Assembly (NCBI GenBank): GCA_022563215.1 | Contig: JADFNT010000150.1 | Location: forward strand, 1 to 5,123 | Direction: 5' to 3' | DNA: 5,123 nt | Source of the DNA: Pseudomonadota bacterium | Lineage (GTDB): Bacteria; Pseudomonadota; Alphaproteobacteria; Rhodospirillales; Casp-alpha2 | Shown: positions 1 through 5,123 of the stretch, piece by piece | How the letters are laid out: each line of letters starts with the position of its first letter | Numbering within the stretch: position 1 is the first letter of the stretch | Program-made: the position numbers and the translations under genes | The notes under the pieces: model-generated | Seen by the model: the letters and a program-made list of their open reading frames with translations, nothing else | Told to the model about the DNA's origin: nothing | Databases searched by the model: none

Positions 1-25
1 GAAAGCCTTGGTAAGCCGCCGTTGC

Positions 26-123
26 GGTCGCGTATGCGGCCCGTCGGAGGGCGTCGGAAAGTTTTGACGATGCGCCGCATCGCCTGCAACTTTCCTCCTA
101 CCCGACGAGCCGCCTACGCGATC
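26..123. repeat. Long imperfect inverted repeat (hairpin) upstream of aapP
   Basis: The arms 26-63 and 88-123 are reverse complements over about 32 pairs. The blocks are 26-34 with 115-123, 36-40 with 109-113, 42-47 with 102-107, 48-51 with 96-99 and 56-63 with 88-95. They are interrupted by two single mismatches (35/114 and 41/108) and a small asymmetric bulge. The apex holds a second short stem, CGATGC (68-73) with GCATCG (77-82) around a 3-nt loop. No U-tract follows, so it does not look like an intrinsic terminator. It lies about 50 nt before the preferred aapP start, probably in the gap between a permease gene to the left and the ATPase gene. It could be an intergenic palindromic repeat family member, an mRNA-stabilising or processing hairpin, or a DNA cruciform. 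The pairing is read directly from the sequence; the role is unknown. Confidence 0.75.
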
Positions 124-158
124 TCTAGGGGGCATGATCAGCGACCCTTGGTATAAAC

Positions 159-164
159 AAGGAA
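159..164 (+). promoter_or_regulatory. Shine-Dalgarno site that decides the aapP start at 173
   Basis: AAGGAA lies 8 nt before the ATG at 173, which is normal spacing. The alternative in-frame ATG at 134 has only a G-rich AGGGGG run (127-132) ending one base before it, too close to work well. This favours 173 as the true start. Confidence 0.6.
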
Positions 165-172
165 ACGGGAAA

Positions 173-967
173 ATGGCTTCCAGCGAAAGCCGTACCGAAA
201 CCAAAGCGCAGAGCGAGTCGTCGAAAGGCGAAGGCGACATCATCCAGATCGTCGCCATGCACAAATGGTTCGGCGAGTTCCATGTGCTGAAGAATATCAA
301 CCTGACCATCAAGGCCCAGGAGCGCATCGTCGTTTGCGGCCCGTCGGGGTCCGGCAAGTCGACCCTGATCCGCTGCATCAACCGGCTGGAAGAACACCAG
401 AAGGGCCAGATCATCGTCGACGGAATCGAACTGACGAATGACCTCAAGAACATCGACCTGATCCGCCGCGAGGTCGGCATAGTGTTCCAGCACTTCAACC
501 TGTTCCCGCACTTGACCGTGCTCGAGAACCTCACACTCGGCCCCATCTGGGTCCGCAACACGCCCAAGAAGGAGGCCGATGAATTGGCCATGAAGTACCT
601 GGAGCGGGTGAAGATTCCCGAACAGGCGGCCAAGTTTCCCGGCCAGCTCTCCGGTGGCCAGCAACAGCGCGTCGCCATCGCCCGCTCCCTGTGCATGAAC
701 CCGAAGATCATGCTGTTCGACGAGCCGACCTCGGCGCTGGACCCGGAGATGATCAAGGAAGTGCTGGACGTGATGATCGAACTGGCGGAAACGGGCATGA
801 CCATGATTGTCGTCACCCACGAGATGGGCTTCGCCAAGACCGTCGCCCACAGGGTGATCTTCATGGACGAAGGCGAGATCATCGAACAGAACGAACCCCA
901 CGAGTTCTTCAACAATCCCCGGCACGACAGGACCAAGATGTTCCTGAGCCAGATCCTGGCGCACTAG
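173..967 (+). CDS. aapP: General L-amino-acid ABC transporter, ATP-binding subunit AapP
   Basis: This is the cytoplasmic ATPase of a polar/general amino-acid importer of the PAAT family (AapJQMP in rhizobia; GlnQ/GltL/HisP are relatives). It hydrolyses ATP to drive uptake through two membrane permeases fed by a periplasmic binding protein. In the 264-residue product, Walker A is GPSGSGKST at 56-64. The Q-loop Gln is at 106 in [10 protein letters not shown], and the signature LSGGQQQ is at 159-165. Walker B is IMLFDEP at 179-185, the D-loop SALD at 187-190 and the switch His at 216 (VTHEMG). All catalytic elements are present. The stretches [16 protein letters not shown]-like GPIWVR and [15 protein letters not shown] match the AapP subgroup as I remember it. 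An in-frame ATG at 134 would add 13 residues. I chose 173 for its ribosome binding site and because the length then fits the family (about 257 aa). The partner genes should lie to the left. The downstream gene converges with a 15-bp gap. Confidence 0.93.
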   Translation: MASSESRTETKAQSESSKGEGDIIQIVAMHKWFGEFHVLKNINLTIKAQERIVVCGPSGSGKSTLIRCINRLEEHQKGQIIVDGIELTNDLKNIDLIRREVGIVFQHFNLFPHLTVLENLTLGPIWVRNTPKKEADELAMKYLERVKIPEQAAKFPGQLSGGQQQRVAIARSLCMNPKIMLFDEPTSALDPEMIKEVLDVMIELAETGMTMIVVTHEMGFAKTVAHRVIFMDEGEIIEQNEPHEFFNNPRHDRTKMFLSQILAH

Positions 968-982
968 GTTTTAACCGTATTT

Positions 983-1840
983 TCAAGTTTCGACCGGCGT
1001 GTCCTCGCGGCCGCCCCATTCGGTCCATGATCCGTCATAGACGGCGACGTCTTCCTTGCCCAACAGGTAAAAACCGAAAGCAACCATCGCCGCCGTGACG
1101 CCGGACCCGCAACTGGCGACGACGGGGCGGTCCCTGTCGAGACCGGCATCGGCGATGGCGGCGGCGATGTCTTCGGCCGGGCGCATGACGAAGTGGTTTT
1201 CCCCGTCCATCAACGTCGTAAAGGGAAGGCACAGGGAACCGGGGATATGGCCGGACCTCAGGCCCTTGCGGGGTTCCGGCGCCGAGCCGTCGAAACGGTC
1301 CCGGCCGCGGGCGTCGGCCACCTGTTCGGCCCCGGTTTCGACGTTGGCCAGCATGTGCTCGATGGCGCGGACCAGGGCCGGGTTTTTCGCCGCCGTGAAT
1401 GTCCGGTTTTCGAGCTCAACAGCCTCATCGGTTAGCGGGCGCCCCTCGGCCAGCCATTTCGGCAGCCCGCCGTCAAGCAGCGAGACGCTGCCATGGCCGA
1501 AGATCCGGAACATCCACCAGGCGCGGGCCGCCGCCATGGCGCCGCCGTTGGCGTCATAGGCGATCACATGGTCGCCGTCGCCGATGCCTAGCATGCCCAT
1601 CTTGGTCGAGAAGGTTTCCGCCGAAGGCAGCATATGGGGCAGGTCCGAGGTCGGGTCGCGGATGTCATCGACGTCGAAAAAAACCGCGCCCGGGATATGG
1701 GCCGCCCCGTACTCGGCCTTGGCGTCGCGGTCCTGGGTGGGCAGGAAAAAGGTCGCATCGACGACGCGGACCCCCGGGGCGTCGAGGTTCCCGGCCAGCC
1801 ATTCGGTGGAGACGAGGGCCCGCGGGTTGGCGTAATCCAT
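983..1840 (-). CDS. sseA: 3-mercaptopyruvate sulfurtransferase (tandem rhodanese)
   Basis: This cytoplasmic enzyme of 285 residues transfers sulfur from 3-mercaptopyruvate to a thiol or cyanide acceptor via a cysteine persulfide. It has the usual two rhodanese domains. The N-terminal, inactive one (about 8-135) carries the rhodanese signature-like AAHIPGAVFFDVDDI at 46-60. The C-terminal catalytic one (about 160-280) carries SGHIPGSLCLPF at 196-207 and the active-site loop CGSGVTA at 244-250, with nucleophile Cys244. That loop is the mercaptopyruvate type (CG[ST]GVTA), unlike the CRxGx[RT] loop of thiosulfate sulfurtransferases. Conserved arginines that bind the substrate carboxylate are expected in GRDRF (179-183) and EPR (189-191). 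The SWTEWGG C-terminal motif is present at 271-277. Length is normal for the family. The ATG lies 15 nt after the stop of the cysteine-synthase-like gene, so the two are surely one transcript. This fits use of cysteine-derived sulfur. Confidence 0.93.
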   Translation of the reverse strand: MDYANPRALVSTEWLAGNLDAPGVRVVDATFFLPTQDRDAKAEYGAAHIPGAVFFDVDDIRDPTSDLPHMLPSAETFSTKMGMLGIGDGDHVIAYDANGGAMAAARAWWMFRIFGHGSVSLLDGGLPKWLAEGRPLTDEAVELENRTFTAAKNPALVRAIEHMLANVETGAEQVADARGRDRFDGSAPEPRKGLRSGHIPGSLCLPFTTLMDGENHFVMRPAEDIAAAIADAGLDRDRPVVASCGSGVTAAMVAFGFYLLGKEDVAVYDGSWTEWGGREDTPVET

Positions 1841-1851
1841 GGCGCCCGAAA

Positions 1852-1857
1852 CCCCTT
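1852..1857 (-). promoter_or_regulatory. Probable sseA ribosome binding site overlapping the upstream stop codon
   Basis: On the minus strand AAGGGG begins inside the TAA stop of the PLP-enzyme gene (1856-1858) and sits 11 nt before the sseA ATG. The spacing is slightly long. The overlap suggests that ribosomes finishing the upstream gene may help start sseA (translational coupling). This is inferred from position only. Confidence 0.4.
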
Positions 1858-2857
1858 ATTCCAGCCAGTCGGGCACCGGCAGGCCTTTCTCCTTGAGAAA
1901 CGCCGGGTTGAACAGCTTGCTCATGTAGCGGGTGCCGTAGTCCGCGAGGATGGTGACGATGGTGTGCCCGGGCCCCATTTCCTTGGCCATGCGCACGGCG
2001 CCGGCGATGTTGATGCCGCTTGACAGGCCGAGACACAGGCCTTCGTGCTTCAAGAGGTCGAAAACGATCGGTAGCGCCTCGGCGTCGGGAATCTGGAACG
2101 CCATGTCGACGACGGCGTCCTCCAGGTTGCCGGTGATCCGCCCCTGGCCGATGCCTTCGGCGATGGATTCTCCTTCGCCCTTCAATTCGCCGGTCGAATA
2201 GTAACTGTACATGGATGCGCCCAAGGGATCGGCGATGCCGATTTTGACGCCGGGGGCTTTCTCCTTCATGAACATGGAAACGCCGGCCAGTGTGCCGCCG
2301 GTGCCGATGGAGCAGATGAACCCATCCACCTTGCCATCGGTCTGTTCCCATATCTCGGGGCCGGTGCCCTCCAGGTGGGCGCGGCGGTTGGCCGTGTTGT
2401 CCCACTGGTTGGCGTAAAGGACGCCGTTGGATTCCGTTTTCGACATTTCCTCGGCCAGCCTTTCGGCGACATGGACATAGTTGTCCGGATCCTTGAAGGG
2501 AACGGCGGGGACCTCTTTAAGTTCGGCCCCGCAAAGCCGGAGCATGTCCTTCTTTTCCTGGCTTTGGGTCTCTGGAATCACGATCATGGTACGGTAACCG
2601 CGGGCATTACCGCAAAGGGCCAGCCCGATCCCGGTGTTGCCGGCCGTTCCCTCGACGATCAGGCCGCCGGGCTCGAGCGCGCCTCGCTCTTCGGCATCCT
2701 TGATGATGAAAAGCGCCGCGCGGTCCTTGACCGAGCCGCCGGGGTTGAGGAATTCCGCCTTGCCGAGGATATCGCAACCGGTCTCTTCGGAGGCCCGGCG
2801 AAGCCGGATAAGCGGTGTGTTGCCGACCGCTTCAGCGAAGCCGTCGCGGACATCCAT
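1856..2857 (-). CDS. cysK: Cysteine synthase A / CBS-family PLP-dependent enzyme
   Basis: This is a fold-type II PLP enzyme of 333 residues. The family includes O-acetylserine sulfhydrylase (cysteine from O-acetylserine and sulfide), cystathionine beta-synthase and cysteine desulfhydrases. The PLP Schiff-base lysine is Lys44 in NPGGSVKDRAA (38-48). The substrate carboxylate-binding Asn-loop is TAGNTG at 71-76. The phosphate-binding glycine loop is GTGGT at 185-189. A serine near the pyridine nitrogen is in GLSSG at 277-281. Two features differ from the classic CysK: Ala72 replaces the Ser of TSGNTG, and the C-terminal segment reads LADYGTRYMSKLFN. These resemble a separate subgroup, widely annotated as 'cysteine synthase A' in alphaproteobacteria and also seen in fungi, whose physiological reaction is less certain. 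No CBS regulatory domain or N-terminal haem region is present. It leads an apparent two-gene unit with sseA, which supports a role in cysteine/sulfide metabolism. The family is certain; the exact reaction and the symbol are less so. Confidence 0.85.
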   Translation of the reverse strand: MDVRDGFAEAVGNTPLIRLRRASEETGCDILGKAEFLNPGGSVKDRAALFIIKDAEERGALEPGGLIVEGTAGNTGIGLALCGNARGYRTMIVIPETQSQEKKDMLRLCGAELKEVPAVPFKDPDNYVHVAERLAEEMSKTESNGVLYANQWDNTANRRAHLEGTGPEIWEQTDGKVDGFICSIGTGGTLAGVSMFMKEKAPGVKIGIADPLGASMYSYYSTGELKGEGESIAEGIGQGRITGNLEDAVVDMAFQIPDAEALPIVFDLLKHEGLCLGLSSGINIAGAVRMAKEMGPGHTIVTILADYGTRYMSKLFNPAFLKEKGLPVPDWLE

Positions 2858-2897
2858 GATTTTTTATCCGTTATTATTTTGAACGTTTCCGATTTCG

Positions 2898-2926
2898 AAG
2901 ATAGCGGCCGTCTCGGCACCGATCAA
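2898..2926 (-). promoter_or_regulatory. Candidate sigma70-like promoter for the cysK-sseA unit
   Basis: Read on the minus strand, TTGATC (-35, 2921-2926) is followed after exactly 17 nt by TATCTT (-10, 2898-2903). Each hexamer matches four of six consensus bases. Transcription would start near 2891, giving a leader of about 34 nt. The leader is AT-rich and has only a weak ribosome binding site before the ATG at 2855-2857. This lies in the 82-nt gap behind the Nudix gene, where I see no terminator. It is a pattern match only. Confidence 0.33.
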
Positions 2927-2939
2927 GCACCCTTGGGTC

Positions 2940-3605
2940 TTATGATTCCAAAGAATTCCGCCACCGGGCGCGGAGGCTTTCATGATTGGCGCGGAACCAC
3001 TGAAGCATAATGATGGTCATGGCGTTGATGATCCGGCCCTCGTCCAGCCATTTGAAAGAGTCCGCGGCCGCAAGGGAGAAGACGCGGATATTCTCCTCTT
3101 CATCGGTTATGCCGAAGATCCCTTCGGCGTCGCTGGCATCGACGCGCCCGCAAAACCCAAAGACGGACTCAGAGGTGCCGCCCGGGCTGACCAGGTAATG
3201 ACAAACGGGCACGATTTCAAGGATCTCGCAGCCGGTCTCCTCAATGGCCTCGCGCCTGGCCACGTCCTCGGGGCTTTCGCCTTTTTCAATGATGCCGGCG
3301 ACGCATTCCACGAGCCACGGCGAGGCATGATCGTCGAACCACTCGGATGCCAGCGCCGCGTAGGCTCCCGGCCGGAATTGTTCGATCAAAACCACTTTGT
3401 CCAGGTCGGGGTCGTACAAAAACGCCGCCACGGCGTGTCCCCGTTCAAAAACCTCACGGGTCATTTCGCCGCTCCAGCCGCCCTCGAACAGGCGGTGTTT
3501 CAGGCGGTAACGGCCGATCTTGAAGCAACCTGAATAGGGGGTGGTTTTTTCAATGACTTCAACGTCATCCGGGGTCAAGGAGGGGGTCGGTGGGGTGCTC
3601 ATCAT
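2940..3605 (-). CDS. nudF: Nudix hydrolase, ADP-ribose pyrophosphatase type
   Basis: This cytoplasmic hydrolase of 221 residues most likely cleaves ADP-ribose to AMP and ribose 5-phosphate with Mg2+. The Nudix box is complete: Gly104, Glu110, Arg118, Glu119, Glu122, Glu123 and Gly125, in the GX5EX7REUXEEXGU pattern. SPGGTSE follows at 140-146. A proline here (Pro141, 16 residues after the box glycine) is the known marker of the ADP-ribose subgroup and matches E. coli NudF. The N-terminal beta region (about 15-60) with YRLKHRLFEGG also fits this group, and the length is typical. Two ATG codons stand in tandem at 3603-3605 and 3600-3602. The ribosome binding site GAGG (3607-3610) is only 1 and 4 nt away respectively, so the second may be used. 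The gene lies 68 nt behind the histidine kinase on the same strand. Other sugar-nucleotide substrates are possible. Confidence 0.88.
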   Translation of the reverse strand: MMSTPPTPSLTPDDVEVIEKTTPYSGCFKIGRYRLKHRLFEGGWSGEMTREVFERGHAVAAFLYDPDLDKVVLIEQFRPGAYAALASEWFDDHASPWLVECVAGIIEKGESPEDVARREAIEETGCEILEIVPVCHYLVSPGGTSESVFGFCGRVDASDAEGIFGITDEEENIRVFSLAAADSFKWLDEGRIINAMTIIMLQWFRANHESLRARWRNSLES

Positions 3606-3673
3606 ACCTCGCCAGTGAAATGGACTTAGGGGCGCCGCTTTATTGGGCCAATGCGGGAACAGGGGACCGCCGG

Positions 3674-5123
3674 TCAGGAAAGCGGGACCGTGCGATCCTT
3701 GGGAAACAGAACCGTCACCGTCGTGCCGGCGCCCAATTCGCTTTCGATGAACAATTCGCCGCCGTGCAGTTCGGTCAGTTTCTTGCTCAACGGCAGACCG
3801 AGCCCGGCGCCATCGTGCTTGCGGGTCAACGAGCTGTCCACCTGCCCGAAGTCCGAGAGCGCCCTATCGATGTTCTCGGGGGCAATGCCGATGCCCGTAT
3901 CGGAAACGGACAGTTGAAACCGGTTTTCGGAATCGATGGCGACCCGCAGGTTCACCTTACCGCCTTCCGGCGTGAACTTGATGGCGTTGGACAACAGGTT
4001 GAGCAGGATTTGTTTGGTGCGGAGTTCGTCGGCAAGAAGCGCCGGGAGGGATTTGGCGACATCGGCCGTCAGTTCCAAACCGGCATCAAAGGCGCGGTCG
4101 TTAACCAGCCGTTGGCACGACGCCACCAACAGCGGCACGTCCAATTTTTTCTCGTTCAAGTCAATAAGCCCTCTTTCTATCCTGGCGACGTCGAGAATAT
4201 CGTTGATCAACTGTAAAAGGTGCAGGCCCGATTCGTTGATGTCGGTAACGTATTCCCGAACCTTGGGGTTATCGATGGGGCCGAAGGACTCAGCCATCAA
4301 AACTTCCGAGAATCCGATGACGGAATTCAAGGGCGTGCGCAATTCGTGGCTCATATTGGCCAGGAACTCGGTCTTGGCGCGGTTGGCGTACTCGGCTTCC
4401 TCCTTGGCGTCGCGCAGCTTCAATTCGGCCGTCACCTGGGCGGAGATGTCGGTTCCGGTGCCGCGGTAACCCTTGAAGTTGCCGTCGCCGTCGAAGATCG
4501 GCGTACCGCTGATGCTAATGCAAAGGGAATGGCCGTCCGGCGTCGTAAGGTCATACCAGAAATCCTGGAACGGCCGGTGCGCATCCAGGTCGGCGAAATG
4601 TTTCCGCCACTTCTCATCTTGCAGATTCTCCTTGGTCACCTCGCGGCGGGTCTTGCCGATAAGGTCGTCGAGATTGAATCCCGTAACCTGAAAGTTCCGG
4701 CCCGAGAAATAGGAAAACCGCAGGTTCTCGTCCATTTCCCAGAACCAGTCCGACGCCACCTCGGCGAAATCCTTGAAGCGTTTCCGGCCCTCCTTGAGCG
4801 CTTCCTCGGCTTCCTTGAGTTCCGTGATGTCGATGAACGACAGCGCGGTCCCGCCTTCGGGCGTCTTGACCTCGCTGATCATGTACCAGGATCCGTCGGT
4901 GAACCGGCGAATGAGAGGCCCCTTTGGGTTTTTGTGTTGCTCAAGCCGTTCCTCGAGGAAAGCCTCCTCGCGGCCGATGGCCTCGACAAGAACCCCGCGC
5001 GCCATGTTGGCCTTGATGGTGTCCTCGAAGGTGCCGCCCTTCTCAAGAATTTCCCCGGCCGCCGGACTGACACGCAGGTATTCTTCGTTGAGCGCCACCA
5101 GCCGGTCGTCGGCGGCGAGGAGC
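3674..5123 (-). CDS. PAS-PAS sensor histidine kinase, N-terminus beyond the window
   Basis: The reading frame stays open to the right edge, so the gene is partial; 482 residues are visible, numbered here from the codon at 5120-5122. An N-terminal PAS domain of the PAS_7-like kind (about 1-105) starts with AADDRLVALNEEY and ends with GGTALSFIDITELK. A second PAS domain (about 113-230) has DWFWEMDENLRFSYFSG and ends with a PAC-like GYRGTGTDIS. A short helical linker follows. The HisKA dimerisation domain has the phospho-acceptor His259 in MSHELRTPLNSVIGFSEVL. The ATPase domain has the N-box Asn379 (LLNLLSNAIKFTPEGG), the G1 box SDTGIGI (Asp408) and the G2 box GAGLGLPLS at 438-446. All kinase motifs are intact. 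No transmembrane segment or receiver domain is visible, and no response regulator gene is adjacent in the window. The signal sensed is unknown. The GTG at 5096-5098 is probably internal, because PAS sequence continues upstream of it. Confidence 0.93.
   Translation of the reverse strand, partial: LLAADDRLVALNEEYLRVSPAAGEILEKGGTFEDTIKANMARGVLVEAIGREEAFLEERLEQHKNPKGPLIRRFTDGSWYMISEVKTPEGGTALSFIDITELKEAEEALKEGRKRFKDFAEVASDWFWEMDENLRFSYFSGRNFQVTGFNLDDLIGKTRREVTKENLQDEKWRKHFADLDAHRPFQDFWYDLTTPDGHSLCISISGTPIFDGDGNFKGYRGTGTDISAQVTAELKLRDAKEEAEYANRAKTEFLANMSHELRTPLNSVIGFSEVLMAESFGPIDNPKVREYVTDINESGLHLLQLINDILDVARIERGLIDLNEKKLDVPLLVASCQRLVNDRAFDAGLELTADVAKSLPALLADELRTKQILLNLLSNAIKFTPEGGKVNLRVAIDSENRFQLSVSDTGIGIAPENIDRALSDFGQVDSSLTRKHDGAGLGLPLSKKLTELHGGELFIESELGAGTTVTVLFPKDRTVPLS

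Noticed and set aside
1..14. Possible tail of a permease gene (aapM): a frame ending K-P-W-stop with TAA at 12-14
   Set aside because: An aapM end is expected here from the usual aapJQMP order, but only three codons are visible. Another frame is also open, so it cannot be supported.
149..157. Extended -10-like TGGTATAAA just before aapP
   Set aside because: Transcription would start near 164, inside or after the ribosome binding site at 159-164, and no -35 hexamer lies upstream. Probably chance.
125..964. Long minus-strand open frame of 279 codons opposite aapP
   Set aside because: It lies exactly antisense to a gene with complete ABC ATPase motifs. Its His/Asp/Gly-rich product has no recognisable domain. 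It is an effect of GC-rich codon usage.
967..982. Possible terminator between the convergent aapP and sseA genes (GGTT-TT-AACC at 967-976)
   Set aside because: The stem has only 4 weak pairs with a 2-nt loop, too unstable to call a terminator.
1399..1896. Arg/Pro-rich plus-strand open frame across sseA
   Set aside because: The low-complexity, arginine-rich translation is typical of the antisense frame of a GC-rich gene, and it overlaps sseA and the end of cysK.
3642..3652. Perfect short dyad ATTGG-G-CCAAT in the gap between the kinase and nudF genes
   Set aside because: Only 5-bp arms and a single copy; no associated promoter or regulator gene, so an operator call is not supported.
3590..4216. 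Plus-strand open frame of 208 codons opposite the kinase gene
   Set aside because: It is antisense to intact HATPase and HisKA coding sequence and has no recognisable domain.

Overview
The window is GC-rich, densely coded bacterial chromosome. The proteins suggest an alphaproteobacterium, possibly of the Rhodospirillales type. The main clue is an ATPase closely matching AapP of the rhizobial general L-amino-acid transporter. The PAS-PAS-HisKA kinase and the 'GTRYMSKLFN'-type PLP enzyme also fit. This placement is inferred from remembered family sequences, not from a database search.

Layout from left to right. Positions 1-172 are upstream of the ATPase. They contain a striking long imperfect inverted repeat (26-123) and a good ribosome binding site for a start at 173. 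Positions 173-967 (+) encode the amino-acid ABC transporter ATPase AapP, whose permease and binding-protein genes would lie to the left, outside the window. It converges on a minus-strand gene block with only 15 bp between stop codons. That block, read right to left, starts with a PAS/PAS sensor histidine kinase (3674 to the right edge, N-terminus cut off). Next come an ADP-ribose-pyrophosphatase-type Nudix hydrolase (2940-3605), a cysteine synthase/CBS-family PLP enzyme (1856-2857) and a 3-mercaptopyruvate sulfurtransferase (983-1840).

Functionally, the PLP enzyme and the sulfurtransferase are 15 nt apart and almost certainly co-transcribed. Together they form a cysteine/sulfane-sulfur module: one makes or breaks cysteine, the other moves sulfur from the cysteine-derived thiol 3-mercaptopyruvate. 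A candidate sigma70-like promoter lies before the PLP gene. The Nudix enzyme and the kinase share the strand, but gaps of 82 and 68 nt separate them from their neighbours, so co-transcription there is uncertain.

I found no mobile genes, CRISPR array, tRNA/rRNA or toxin/defence system. The genes are ordinary housekeeping or metabolic types. The most unusual element is the long palindrome upstream of aapP. The second is the divergent active-site loop of the cysteine-synthase-like enzyme, which leaves its actual reaction open.
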